Of a DNA stretch of 64,000 nt, positions 1 to 12,860 are shown piece after piece (position 1 is the stretch's first letter; the number at the start of each line of letters is the position of its first letter). The stretch comes from Montifringilla adamsi (Eukaryota > Chordata > Aves > Passeriformes > Passeridae): the NCBI GenBank assembly GCA_017590115.1, contig JAGGNK010013670.1, forward strand, positions 3,035,343 through 3,099,342. The letters run 5' to 3'. The notes under the pieces were generated by a model. It did no database searches. It worked only from the letters and a program-made list of their open reading frames with translations, and had not been told where the DNA came from. The translations under genes and the position numbers were made by a program.

Positions 1-3000
1 TGCAAATAGGCTGCAGGCAACACTTTTCAGATCCTTTGAAAGGATGCTGCCCCTCAGACCTTGGCAAAAAGAGAGTCCAAGGTTCTTCGGCCAAAGACAA
101 GCAGCTGGCTTGCTCTAATAGCCCAGGGAACTTTTTTGCCCTTTGCTTTCTTGCAGCAGAGCTGGTCCCAAGTCTGGGACCCGAATGCTGAGCATTGTGA
201 GATGGCTCTGTAACAGCTGGCTTGGGGTCTTATTTTTCTCCTCACCATTGGAGACCATGAACTGAAATGAGGTTGGGGACCCATGGGTACCACCTTTGGT
301 CACCAGTGCATGAAGAGGGAGCTCAGTCCCAATAGCTCCCAGCAGAGCCTCCTCCTACCTGAGCAGGGGTATGAGAGCTAGGGACAGGAGAGGCCAAAAT
401 AATCCTGACATTTAGAGAAGAAGCCTGGGAAGATGGTGGGAGGGAGAGCAGGACCACTTGAGGAGATCTCCTGGGGCTGTTGCCAGTTGGGGCTGGCAGG
501 GAGGACTTCAGGGAGGAGGTGGACTACCTGGTGGGAGTACAAATGTTCCACAGATGTTCCACTGAAACTGAATCCACTCAGGTAGCTCAGCCTCCCATGC
601 TCTGGGGATGCTCGTGCTGATGAAAAGGAGACCTGGTCCAGCTGGGGGACAGCTGCTATGGCTCAAATGTACTCTTGCATCTCTTTCCCATCAAGGAAAA
701 AACCTGTCACAACAGGGTAAAAGTGGGGGCAGAATGTTTTATTTGGGGACCAAAAGAGCCACACAAAGCCATCCAGTGTGAGAGGGATGGTTTAATCTGC
801 TCTATCTCAGCAATAAAGGACTTCCTTGTCACAGTGCCAACAAAAGAAAAGGCAACATCACCAGGAAACAATCCTATCTGCAGAACTCCTTTTTTATATA
901 ATTTGTTAATTAATGACTGCTGGGCATCACAAGGATTGTTGTTTTCTCTGATATGCTGATTTCTTCTGTCTCAGTGGAATTGGAGATCACAAAAATAAAA
1001 TTAAAAAAGGAGAAAAGCTGCTTCTTCAGAAGCGGGAGCAGGGGAAAAGTTTTAGTAAAGTCAGGAGAAATTTAATTGAAAGAATGAGTATATTTCTTCT
1101 TCCTGAAGGGGTATTGTGTTCTTTTGCTATAGCAAATTGCTGGTTAAAGCGACCAAGACAAAACAAAATGGTTTTTAAATTATAGATCAAAGAGCAGGAA
1201 GTTTCTGGAAGCCTACCCCCACCTCATATTCCCAGGCAGGTCTCTGGTGAGCAGTGTGGCTGCAGGGGGCTGGCATCACCCAGAGTAGTGCTGGGAGATG
1301 CAAAAACCACATGAGGAAAAGCCTAGAGGAGAAAATACTGGGATCTGCATAACTGGGTGGGAGGCTTTGAGGTTTGTGGATGGGGAAAGAGCTTCTCCAG
1401 CCATCATTTTCACTTGGAGGAGCAAGATTTTGCACTCAGAAATTGACCACCAGGTTTGGGGCTGTATTTGTAGCAAGTCTGTCCTGTCTCAAACCAGCTC
1501 CCAAAGGAGAGCCATGCTTCAAGGCAACCCAGTCTAGTGTTAATTCTTTTGCAAGGTATTTGCTACTGAGTAAAAATCAGCAAGGACTCCCTGCAAAACC
1601 CAAGCTGATATTTGTGGATCCCGAATATATTTGTAGAAAGACCAGGAAAATGCCCACCCTTTCTCCATTCCCTGCCCACTGGGGCTCAGTAATGCCTTAC
1701 ACTATTTGCTGTGCCAACCTGCACCTCCCACACCTCATTGCCCACCAAGTGCCCATAGCCCTGCTGCTTTTCAAAGCTTAATGCTCAAAGGGTTTGCTCC
1801 AGTGCAACAACAACAACAAAAAAGGCTATTCTAGATGTCTTGTGGTCCATTGAATTATTTCCATGCTATGGAGAGGCAGTGAAGTGCTACTGAGCCAGAG
1901 CCTGTGAACAGTGTCCTGGAGAGCAGAGCAGGGAGATTTCCACGTTCTGACTTCCCCCATTCTTCTGACCCTCATGTCATCTGGCAGAAGTAAAGGGCCC
2001 TTTCCTAAGCTGATCTGATTCCACTGGGGTTGGTTTTGGCTCAGGAGTTCAGGGGATGAAGAATCCTGCACACACCCACCTGAGTACCAGCAAAATCCCA
2101 AGGGGACCCAACAACCCAGCCCTTGGTTCTGGGTTCCCCTCTGCAGACTTCAGGCATTGTAAAGGGACAGGTGAGGCCCAACCCATGGAAATCTCACTCT
2201 GTGAGGTGGGAAGGCAGGCATCAGGGTTATCCACACACCATGTTTTGGCTGAGAGCATCACCTCCTCCTGACAGCAAGGGTCTAGGGGGTGTGCCTGCCT
2301 GCGCCCTGCCCAAGGTCAGGCTGTTATTCATCCATTTTTAATCAAATCTGCAGCTGAGGTTACAGCCTCAGCCTTTGAAATCACTGCAGAATTTCGCACT
2401 GTGGCTCCAGCTTTGCCTCTTGTCACCTTTCCCGTGGGACTGCAGCCCCAGCAAAGCTCCTTGCTCTCCCCTTCAAGGCTGCTTTCAGCCCTGGATTGCA
2501 ACCCCCTGGCACTTCACCTGGCTAAGCCATCACCACTGAAGGCCCACACCCCATTCCATGCTGGGAATGAGCTGAGGGTGTCAGTTCTCTGTCAGTTCTC
2601 TGGGGTCTTGGTGCTGGTGCCCCACTGGTGCTGCTGGCCTGGCACAGTCCCCCAGTGCAGGTGGGGCTCCCACCCACTCGTGCCCTTGGAGCACTGATGC
2701 CAAGGGCAGGAGGCATTGACATTCCCCCAGGGTTTGCACAGTGCAAAAGTAAACTTAACAATGTTATCCACTGATCTGGTAATTAATACCCTGGATTCTT
2801 TTTATTGGAATGAGCAAGGGCCAGAACATGCTGGGGGTTTTAATTAAGAGATGGGCTGGAGAAGCACTTGCTCCCAGTTTTCCCTGGAAGGGGCTGTGCT
2901 GGGTGGGGGGGTTGAAGTCTGGTCTGCATGGGGTGTCCAGTGCCCCATGTTGGGTGCCTCTGGAGTGGTCCCAGCCCTGCACCCACCATACCAACCCATA

Positions 3001-5300
3001 CATCTGCTCTTCCTACCCATGCTCTACATCTTAGTGCCATGCCAGACCCCACTGGGTCTTTTTTTAAGTGAAATGCTCTCAAGATCTTTAAATATTAGGC
3101 ACAAAATGTTTTTCCTGTGCTGTGCTCTGCTCTGCAGCACCCATCCAGGGCAGGGAGCAGGCAGGAATGCTCTACTCGGCAGAACCAAGGATGCCAGGGT
3201 CGTTTTGCTCCAAAACTGCTGTATCTGTAGTTGATCCCGCTGCTATTTTTAATACAGATGCCTTATTGAGATTCAAATGAATGTTTCAAATCCTTGCTCC
3301 TTTGCATAATTCTTTTTAATTAACACTTCAAAGGTTTGAACACAAGATCCGTACTATTTCCCTAACGAAGTTGACTGAGCCTCCTTTCCCCCTAAGCTTC
3401 CTCAACACATTTCTGAGAGAGAAAGTCGGGGTTGGGGCTGTCTCCTGTGTCCCCTCGGCAGGGGCATGATGGCATTTGCAATCAGCCTCTGCAGAAACAG
3501 AAGCTAAAGGAGTAGAGGGGATCGATGGCTGCAGTGGCTACCATCACTCAGTCCTGCCACCAGCTTGACATACACTGAGCAGCCTGAGCTTGGCACAGAA
3601 ATCATGATGTTTGAAGTCAAAATGGTCAAGCTCGCTGCTCCACCATCCCCTGCCCCAGCCCCAAGTGGTGCTCTGACACATCTTCACCCCATATCAAATA
3701 AAACTTCCCCAAAAGGAGCATCCATCTCCAGGGTCACTTTTTGGTCACATTTTCAACCTTTCTGCCACTCAAAAGACCCAGAGGCACCTTTCTTCCTTCT
3801 TAAATTGTACTTTGAAAATAAAACCTGGGATTGTCATACAATTGCATTCACTAGGAAGACCTGTAGCTTTTCCTCAGCTATCCCAAGAGCTGGGAATGAT
3901 AAAAGGTCCCAAGTGTGTAACAGAGACATAGGCACAAAAGAAACAGCCCAGGTTCCCATCCCACCTTTCCCCCCACTGCTGTACCCACAGGGTCTCCCTT
4001 TCTTGAGTGGGAGCATCCTCACTTTGCAGGATTGGGACTCCAAGGAACAGCATGGTTTAACACATAGGAAAATAAGCTTCAGCTTTAATTTCTGCAAGTG
4101 CAGAAATGATTAGACACAACAAATGGTATAATTAACAGGATTTAATAAGATACTGTCCCTGACATGCAAAGGAAGTGGGCCTTTGTTCATCTACAAAAGA
4201 CATTAATTTGCAAATACTCTCAATAATAATTTTTTGTTATTTAGACTGATATTTTGAAAGTCTCCAATAAAATGAGAAATCTGGACTAAGCATTCCGGTT
4301 GCCTTTCCAAGTGCAGGAATCCAGCTTTGATGTTCTTCTTGATAACATCTTTTTAGAGCCTTGACTGCATCAAATTAAATTCTGATTAGCCTGATAGTGC
4401 AGTAAAACTTCCAAATGTATTCAGGTAACTTTCTTCTGGAATGAAATAAGCTATTTTGACAAGGATGCTTGCTAGGCAGCAAAGAGATGGAGAGGAAAGA
4501 GCCGTGCCAGGGATGCAGCACATCCCCAGCCTCAATTTCAGTCCTGAGCATGCTAGGCTGTTGTGCCCCAGCCAGCCAGGTCATTGGCACTGGGGGCTGT
4601 GGCAGGGAGAGGGGACACAGGCAGACTCTGCAAAAGCCAAATTACACCTTTGGTGGTTTACAAATCTCCCAGCACCAGAGCCCAGGGCCATTTGGCCCTT
4701 CTAGAGGGGACATCCCAAAAGGACATGCCCTGGGGTGGTGGGTCCTCAGAGTATGGACCATGGCTGGCCACAGGATTTGTGTTAATACAGGACAGACACA
4801 TCCATGCAAAGATATCACCTCTGCATGCAGAAATGTCACTTCATGTCTCTTCCCTACCTCAGTCCTGGTAAACACAGCCTTAAATTACTGCTGCAGCTGT
4901 GGGCACAGGCACAGCATCCCAAGGATGTCCAGGTGATGCCCAAGGCACAGGCTGGATCCCTGTGCAATCCTCACCCAGTCCATTAGCAGTAGTGCTGCTC
5001 CCTGGCCCAAGCTTCACTCCATGTCTGGATGTTAGGATGAAAATAAAGTGCAAATATTATTGTTGGCAGAGATTATTAGCTCCCCCACTGTGATTTAGGC
5101 ATCTTTAAACTTCATGTTTTATTAATCCTCACTATACAATTAACGGCATCAAAATGTGATGTCTGCAAACAAAGGGATGCACTGCAGCATTATCTCTGTA
5201 AAATACAGGACTTGGCCACTTGATTGTGAATATGCACATTAAGGCATTATATAGAGGAGTTACACAAAAGATGGAGCTGGAGTCACCTGCCCTGAGCAGG
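1..5300. other. Intergenic, no gene seen; AT-rich possible regulatory blocks
   Basis: No splice-consistent exons or recognisable proteins occur on either strand. Stretches at about 3040-3400, 4110-4450 and 5030-5260 are AT-rich, free of recognisable repeats and dense in TAAT/ATTA homeodomain-like words and TTTGCATAAT or CATAATT octamer-like words. They look like candidates for conserved non-coding elements. The open frame at 3565-4113 has no protein-like features that I can name. Confidence 0.4.
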
Positions 5301-5305
5301 GATGG

Positions 5306-5871
5306 GGTTCAGGTGGCCTTTGCTTCCTGCCCATACGTATTTCCCCCAGGGGAGGGCAGGCTCGATGGAAAACTCGCTGTTTTCTTCCAGCTGTACTGGA
5401 TAACGCCTCCTGTCCCCAAAACCTGTCTTTTCAGATTGAGTGTTCCTCACTACAGATTGAGTGGCTGTAAAAGGGGACTTTCTTGTTGACCTGGAAGCTG
5501 GTGTGGGGACAGCTCAACAGCTGCTGCTGGAGCTATCCTCTCCCTCAGCAGCCAAGATGGGATGATGGAGCAGAGGGTCACAAACCTCCTTGAAGCCACT
5601 GTTCAGGGATGGGCTTTGTTAAGATCCGGTAAGTGCCAGATGCCTCTGCCCAAATTAAGCTGCAAACAAGACCATATGTGAAAGTCATTAATATGGATTT
5701 TATGTAGCAATAAATGTAGGTAAAAAACAGATGGTTCAGGTGGCCTTTGCTTCCTGCCCATGCGTATTTCCCCCAGGGGAGGTGTCCTGCCCAAATTAAG
5801 CTGCAAACAAGACCATATGTGAAAGTCATTAATATGGATTTTATGTAGCAATAAATGTAGGTAAAAAACAG
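5306..5871 (+). repeat. Interleaved direct repeats (A...B-A-B)
   Basis: Segment B (85 bp, about 5646-5730) recurs identically at 5787-5871. Between the two B copies lies a 50-bp segment A at 5733-5782, which matches 5306-5355 with one difference. B contains CATATGTGAAAGTCATTAAT and CAATAAATGTAGG, looking like a regulatory rather than a transposon sequence. Confidence 0.9.
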
Positions 5872-6984
5872 AAAAGAGAGCTGGGAAAGAAAGTGGGGAG
5901 AGAAGTAGAAGACAGTCGACATCAAGCAGAAAACAGTCACCACACATGGACCTTGCAGCATCTGTTCTTCTTCACCCTGGGCTTCACTGCCCATCTGCAG
6001 CACCTTAGTACCTCAGGTGACTGGGCAGCAGCTGCCTCTGAAAAACAAGATGAATGTAACACCTTCATCAACCCCCTTCCCCACACTAGCATTGCCTGAG
6101 CCCCATGGACTTTCTGCAGCTGAAGATTTCTTCCAAGCAAACTTCAAATGAATTATTCTCCTTCCAGCTGCTGGAGGACAGTGAAACCCATGGGAGCAGC
6201 CAGTGCCTTCAGCACCCAGTGTAGAAATAAGCCACACAGTGCACCAGGGACCAGCTGTTCTTGCTCAGATATTTTAGATGCTGAGACCTTGCACTGCACA
6301 GGGCTCAGGAGCTGCTGGAGAAATGGAAAGTCTCAAGTTTTTTTATTCTCGACAGAAATTTCTGCCCATCTTGAAAAAAGAAAATGGGAGGATATCACAG
6401 ATCACACTGCACAGACCCTGTTACAGCTTTGGAATAAGTCTGCAATGGCCAGTTTTCAGGGTGTTATTGTTAGTCAACTGTAATTTTCTTGGGGTCTCAC
6501 TCTGGAATCAATCCATGACCTGCAAACCTCTCCAACTATTTGAAGAGTTTAAAACTTCCAGGTCATTCTGATAGTAGAGAATTTTATTTGAAGTCCAGAG
6601 AAATGAGGAGCCAGGAAACAAAGAATAAAGCATCCAGTTTTTTCCCCATATCCTAAGACAGCTGGCAGTGCATTTCTGTAAAGAATTTACAACCCATGGA
6701 CATAAAAAACACAGCAGGAGGAGATGGGTGTTTTGTTCCACTTCCTTTTTTAATTCACCTGCGTGCCCGTCTCTTACGTAAACTAGATATTTCACCTGTT
6801 TCTTTTGTGCATGCACAGCCATTCTCCACTTAGGGGTGGGGACTGAGCATGACTCTCAAGGCAGAGCAGGAAGTTGGCTCAGAACACCACTGCCCCACCT
6901 CTGCAGGATCCTCACTTTCCATCAGAACTTTCCTGTTTTAACAGTCGGAATATTTGAGATAAAACATGTTCAGGCCTGGTTGTC

Positions 6985-7245
6985 TGCAGTCCTGGAGCAC
7001 ATTGCTTAGGATTGCATCCAGACGGTTCTGGAATATTTCCAGTGAGGGAGACTCCACATCCTCTTCTGAGCAACCTGCTCAGTGCTTGGTGGCTCCCACA
7101 GTAAAGAAGTTCTGCCTCATGTGCAGGTGTAACTTCATTGCATTGATTTCTGCCCATTGCCTGTTTTCTTATTGCTCAGCACCATAGAGCAGAAGCAGAC
7201 TCGATTCATCCTCTTTCCTTATCAAGAAAAACTTGCTCAAGATTA
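6985..7245 (-). mobile_element. CR1 LINE 3' fragment
   Basis: Reverse complement of a CR1 tail. It contains CCTGGAGCACATTGCTTAGG, the GTGAGGGAGACTCCACATCC block and AAGAAGTTCTGCCTCATG. It is diverged, so an older copy. Confidence 0.75.
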
Positions 7246-7259
7246 ATTTCCTCCTCATC

Positions 7260-9650
7260 TTTGTTCTTTTTTTTTTAATAATGGCTGTTTTCCAATGCCA
7301 TTTGCAGACAGAATTGTGATAAATTCCTGTTGTGAATACACAGATTTCAATGGAAATCTATTCACAGTCTATTTCACAGTAAAGCAACTGAATCCAAACA
7401 GAAGGGAAGGGAAAACATCCCAAAAGCTACCACTACTGCAGCCAAAAGTAGGAGAGGTGCCCTCATGCATTTTGTTTCTAATGACAAATAACTTTGAAAT
7501 AAACTAATCACAAAAATGTTTAAAGTTTTTTTATAGAGGGGGAAAGGGCTTGCTTCTGACACCATTTCTTTATGTTTGCAAGTCAGACTAATGAAAGGCT
7601 ACTCACAGAAGGGAGGATTTCTTAAGGGACAAAAGGATGCAAACAGCGAGGAAAACATGAATGGCACTCCAGTGGGACAGGAATATTTGAGATTGGGAAA
7701 TACAAACATGTACATTCCTGACCCAGGAAGCTTCAGCACAAAGCCAAAAAGATGTATAGATTTTTAACGTCTTTTTGACAGATATTAAACTGTCTGCTAT
7801 TAAATAGTATTAATTTTATGTTGACTTAGTTTAAATCTAAATTGCAATAAATGTCACTGAACTTTAAATTTTAAATATCACACAACTCAAAAGAAGTCTG
7901 TAGTTTCTGCTCTAAAAATATTCTGCTTCCAAACTCTACCAAGTCTTGCTGGCTTGACTAGGGCCCAGGCTCTGAACACAGGTATTCCTCCACCCTTAGC
8001 TGGCAAGAACTGAGCCTTCTGCCCAGGCCACGTGTCATTGCAGACACTGGGACCATCCAGAGGGACAAGTGCATCTGGCACGTCATGGTCACAGCAGCTG
8101 CAAGAAACACAACTATAGAGAAACATGAAAAAAGGAAAAAGGAAGCCTCTGTTGCCCTGTGGTTAAGGATATGAAGTTCTTGATTCTCCTTTGTGCCTCA
8201 GGAATTATTTTTGTTCCCATTCAATGGTGTACAAACACTCCAGAGAAGAGAAGAGCTGTACCTGCCTTCTCCAGAGCCCCTCTCTGGGTCAGGGCTCAGT
8301 CCCACATCTTGCCCTCCCATGGCAGCGTCTGTCCTGGGTGTACATCTTACATCACTTGGGGCTGGTGACTTACAGGTTCACAGAGCTGTCAGTGTTATGA
8401 ATGGATGTGGAGGTTTAGATAAGCCCTTGCCTTTTGCCCAGGCCTCTGGCAGCAGGTAGTAGCTTTAGTGAGGTGGCCAGGTCCCCAAAATCCACTCTTG
8501 TTCACAAGTTCTTTAATAATGGCTGATCCAGTCTATTATAGAATGATTGATTGATTGATTTAATAGGCATAAAACTAGCAGACATAAGACATAAAACAAA
8601 CTAATACTATGCAGGAACAAGGACAAAAAGAGAAACTACTAGTAGATATATACAGTGTGAGGTTAAAGGTAGCTATTAATGTTACAGCTAGTGAAGAAAT
8701 AACTTAGGATTCAATGTATCTTACCATCCAGTTGTTGGTGCAGCAGACATCAAAATCTTTTCCCTCAATCCCCAGGGAAGTAACCACAGATTTGCATCCA
8801 AAGTCCAGGGGGAGGTCTCCCACACTGTCAGGGGCTGTGTGTAGAAGACTTCTGCCTCTGTGATAACCTGTGTGTCTCTTAGAGTTTGTAAAAGAGTGCC
8901 TTTTAGTCAAAAATATTTCTTTTATCTCTTCCCACATCTGCTCTCCAGACTCAGGTGTTGATTCCTAGCTGAGTCCTGAGCCCTTTTGGCTCCAGAGAGG
9001 ATCCTTGCTGGCCCTTTCAGCCCCTGGGTTATCTCTTCTATATGCACCAGCCATCTGTGGTAGAGAGGAGGGGAGCATAGACATCCTGCCACAGTCAGCA
9101 AGGAGCAAAGAACATGCCTGCTTTTCTCCAGAGACCACCTAAACAGGTGATGCTCTGCCAGCAGTCCCAGCTCATGTGCATAGGGCCCTGCTAAGGCTGG
9201 GCTGCCTTTTGACCACTGTGCTTACTCTGCAAGGAAAGAACCTCACCCTGAAAGAATCTGCATTCAGTTCATGACATTTTCTGATTCAAGAGGGATTTTA
9301 AAACAAAATGATAGAAAGAAGGGAAAAATCCAGCCCCAGCCCTAAGATTTAGTGGAAAAAATCCAGGACCTCAAATATATGGAGACACTTAATGCATTTG
9401 GGTTCTGTCATCTTTTGTGTGTGAGAAATCCCTGAGTATATTGTGTTTTGGAGTTGGGGACCACATTTCTCTTCCTCTTTTTGACAAGGAAAGCAGTTTC
9501 AGATACACACATTGAGTGGTTCAGACTTAGTTAATTAAACTTGTTTAGTTTAATTGCTTTTGCCAGTACACAGTGCTGTTGAAGTGGTGTTGAACACAGT
9601 TCAAGTGGTGTTGAACCGCTACAGTGGGGATGTATAAGCTAAGCTGTTGA
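7260..9650. other. Intergenic; possible unclassified old elements
   Basis: 7500-7860 is AT-rich single-copy sequence. 8480-9100 has abrupt edges in composition and a short open minus-strand frame at 8704-8937, and may be an old retroelement, but nothing in it is diagnostic. Confidence 0.25.
8543..8562 (+). repeat. Short (GATT)n microsatellite
   Basis: Four to five GATT units in an AT-rich stretch. Confidence 0.7.
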
Positions 9651-9656
9651 GCTTTT

Positions 9657-10240
9657 TGTCCTGGTACCTTTAGTGTCTGAGCTGTCAGTGGTGGGGCTCA
9701 GTTTTGGATCCTGATTCTGTGAAACTGAGTATGATGTTTTATTGAGCTGAGAAGGAAAGTACAGAGCACAAGGGTCTGTGGTGCAGTTCAAGGGGTGCAG
9801 TTAAGGATGAAGCCAACAATAGGTTTCTCAGCTGGCACTTTTGTGAGTTAATTTTTTGCCAGATGGTTTCAGTTTTATAGTTCAGCTTGGCTAGAGTGAA
9901 AGAATTTAATAGTACATATAGCTGGGAAGGTGTTTGTGTTTCTGCTTGAGTGTGATGCAAATGAAAGTTTGCAAATGGAAGGGGAAGGTCAGTGAAAACC
10001 TTCTGGCCTGACACTGTTTGAAAGTAGTGACGTTTTCAGCTTTGGATCTGCACTTTAGGTGGTTTAGAGATAGTCATGATACATTTACTTTTATTGTAAG
10101 GGTAAGTTGTGCCATTGTGAGATGTTCATGAATGGTGACAATGTGAAGGTAAAACCCAATAAAAGATTTTTGTCCTGGCACCATTAGTGTGTGAGCAGCT
10201 ACAGTAGGGATTCAGTTATGGATCCTGGATCTGTGATCCT
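9657..10240 (+). repeat. Diverged pair of about 70-bp direct repeats
   Basis: 9657-9725 and 10171-10240 share TGTCCTGG-ACC-TTAGTGT, AGTTTTGGATCCTG and ATTCTGTGA-type words in the same order. They may be parts of an old unclassified retroelement upstream of the ERVL LTR. Confidence 0.5.
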
Positions 10241-10404
10241 GCACATACTTGGATACCTGGGTAGGAAAGTGAATTATCTCATTGATGGTGATCCAGTTTA
10301 TAGGCTGCAAAAGAAGGCTTAAGTCCAGCATTGGCTTTTTCTTCTAGAGTCTTCTCACTGGTCCAGTTGCTGAATGTTCTTAGTTTGTACCTTATATGCA
10401 TTAT

Positions 10405-10742
10405 TCTTCTCAGCTTGTCCTGATTCCAGCCAGGACAGGGCTAATTTTTGCAGTAGCTGGAGGGAGCATGGCCAGGACCCAGAGGTTATTCTGTACCACC
10501 TCATGTCACTGCCAGGGGTTGGGGAAAGGGACTCTCTTTGAGGGAAAATATGGCAGAGTCAGCCATCTGGTATTGTCTATTATAGTTTTTTTCCTCATGT
10601 GAATAAATTATTTTCTTATACTCTCTGTCACTAGTATTGCTGCTGTTACTGTCCATTTTCTTATCTCATTGCTGGTTCCAGTAAATTGTTCTTATCTCAA
10701 CCTGTGATCTTTGCATTTTGTGCCTCCAATTCTCCATCTCAC
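10405..10742 (+). mobile_element. ERVL-type LTR fragment
   Basis: Begins near CCAGCCAGGACAGGGCTAAT and carries the avian ERVL LTR landmarks GCAGTAGCTGGAGGGAGC, ACCCAGAGGTTATTC and GTTCTTATCTCAACC, ending in CAATTCTCCATCTCACGA. A second LTR family starts immediately after, so the 3' end is interrupted or truncated. Family assignment is from memory. Confidence 0.65.
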
Positions 10743-11038
10743 GACAGAGCATAAACAATGGGAGAATGAAGAGAGAAAAACAGGAAGGATGGGAGTTCAT
10801 AACCCAAAGCTATAATTGGACAATTAACTCCAGTATGCTAATGGAGTAGAACTTATAAAAGTGAGAGACCTTGTGAGTGGTTGTCCATTTTGTGACCATT
10901 TTGGGATCACCTGGGGTGCAGCCCTGTCTGGGCTCTTGTGCTGGATCCAGGGTGGATCCACTGAAGCCTTTTAATAAATCCCTACTTTATTCTTTAACTC
11001 TGCCTAGCCTCTGTTCTAGGTCAGCCTTCACAAGGCAT
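10743..11038 (+). mobile_element. LTR, family A copy 1, next to the pol remnant
   Basis: Shares its whole length with 44103-44389: the GAAGAGAGAAAAACAGGAAG block, a TATA-like CTTATAAAAGTGAGAG near 10853, GGATCACCTGGGGTGCAGCC, AATAAA at 10973-10978 followed by TCCCTACTTTATTC, and an end near CACAAGGCA. The core promoter and poly(A) layout fits an LTR in plus orientation. It could be the 5' LTR of the degraded retroviral copy that follows, with gag and most of pol deleted. Confidence 0.7.
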
Positions 11039-11164
11039 CACCGTGCCAGACCCAGAACTGGACCTGCACACTGGTTGGAGCAGCAAGACATGACATGGAA
11101 GATGGGCAGCTGGGTATGCAGTGGTAACCCCGACCCAGGTAAAAGAAGTCCAGACTTTACTTCT

Positions 11165-12310
11165 TAACAGCACAAAAAGCAGAATTAGTTACTTTACATC
11201 GAGTGCTAAAAGTCACTAAAGGAAAAAGAATAAACATATGGACTGATTTAAAATATGGTTTTGAAATAATACATACCCATGGAGCCATATGGAAGGAAAA
11301 GGGATTGTTATTGGCACAAAGGTCTCCTGTTAAGCACAGAGAAGAAATGTCACCCACAACAGAGTGTACAAAAGCCAAAAGAAGTGGCTGTGATGTGCTG
11401 TAAAGCCCATCAGTTTGGAAATTTTTCAGTTAATACAGAGAATCAATTAGCTGACAAAACAGCTAAAGAGATTGCTGAAAAAGATATCTTTGCATGAACA
11501 TCTAGCAAGGAGTTGAATGTCCTGGAATAAAAACCAAATTATAATAATCAGGACAGGCAGTTAGCTCCACCATTAGAAACTGCAAAAAGAAATAGTAGAT
11601 GATTGGTGACCTCATGTGGGCAGATAATTGTACCTCCAAACATAATGTAAAATTACGAAAATGGAACTAAAACATCAGGAAACACATTAGGAAATAGAGA
11701 ATATGGCAATCAGTTTACAAAGGAATTTAGTAAGCACAAAAATGATATAAATTATTAAGTCCTTTCTTGAAAAATATGTGGTTTGTTTGTAAAATAATCA
11801 CAAGAAAGGGAGAAGGACACCTCCAGAACTAGTAAAATGGGAATTCAGCAGGTGATTCTTGGCAAATTGATTTTGCAGAACTTTCCAGGCAGAATTGGGA
11901 CTGGTACATTTTGGTATTGGTAGATACTTTTTCTGGATAGCCAGAAGTTTTCCCATGTGGCACCTACAAGGCAAGGGAAATCTCAAAAGTTTTGCTGAAA
12001 TTAATATTTAATAGCACTGGAACAAGCTCTTTTAAGTCTTAAAAGGTACATCATTATCAAGAGATCTTTGGGACTAGACTGACATGTACATGATTTTTCA
12101 ACCAGGAGATCTAGTGTGCACCAGAAACCCTGAATTTTGGACCAATCCAGAAGTGGAAGAGACTGTATGAGGTTCTTCTGTAGTGATAAACTACACTACA
12201 CTAAAAGTAGAAGGAATTCACTGGGTTCATCACACACAGGTAAAACCAGAGATCAGATATCATTGTGAACTGGTGGAAAATCCTTTACAAATGAAAATAT
12301 GTAGGAAACA
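11165..12310 (+). mobile_element. Degraded gammaretrovirus-like (ERV1) pol remnant: RNase H and integrase
   Basis: Translations of the plus strand show the end of a retroviral RNase H domain (about 11200-11495), split between two frames with a break near 11370-11385. Parts of an integrase follow: the catalytic-core start near 11860-11960 and a C-terminal piece with a W-HH-like motif near 12090-12250. Stops and frame changes interrupt every domain, so the copy cannot encode a working protein. Gag, protease and most of reverse transcriptase are missing between the upstream LTR and this segment. The gammaretroviral flavour is judged from domain spacing and conserved words, not from a search. Confidence 0.7.
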
Positions 12311-12649
12311 AGACTAGCTAACACTGGGTATTTTAAAAATGTATTTATTGTGGGGGGGATTTGTGTTACTTTTTTTTCAGGGTTCTGTAACAACTTGCTT
12401 ACCAATATCAACCTCACCAGAAAATTGAGTTCCATGGGGAGTCTTAGTCAGCAATTTGAAAAAAAATATGGGAAGACATGCAGGAAGGAAATAGTACCCA
12501 TGCCAGCTGGACAGGGATAGGAGGGGAATATTCTTTATGACGGACACATAAGAACTATACTGTTGAGAATTATAGTATTTCAAAAACAGATCTGGAAATA
12601 ACCTCTGGAAATATTTATCAGCTGACAGATTGCACTGATACCCCTTGGG

Positions 12650-12860
12650 GTATGAGGGGTATTGGGGATGTCAAATACCAGAAGTCAGGAATAGCCCTCA
12701 AACAGGACAATGGGGATATAGCCAGCAGTAAACAGAAACTTTCCTGTACCCAGTATGACTGGCTTTTGGGAGGAGCTATACCCCCTGCATCCGGCAGAAT
12801 AAAGAATGCCTGCTTCTTAATGCTACATTGGTGTCAAGGAGTTGTTTCTTATTTTACCTA
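12650..12860 (+). mobile_element. Possible 3' LTR end of the same ERV
   Basis: The stretch has a TATA-like GAGCTATACCCC followed by GCAGAATAAAGAATGCC and a T-rich tail, resembling a U3-R-U5 junction. It lies downstream of the pol remnant in the same orientation but differs from the LTR at 10743, so it may belong to another insertion. 12310-12650 between them is probably degraded env or U3 with no intact frame. Confidence 0.35.

Noticed and set aside
3565..4113. 182-codon plus-strand frame
   Set aside because: No recognisable domain or splice context; the surrounding sequence looks non-coding.
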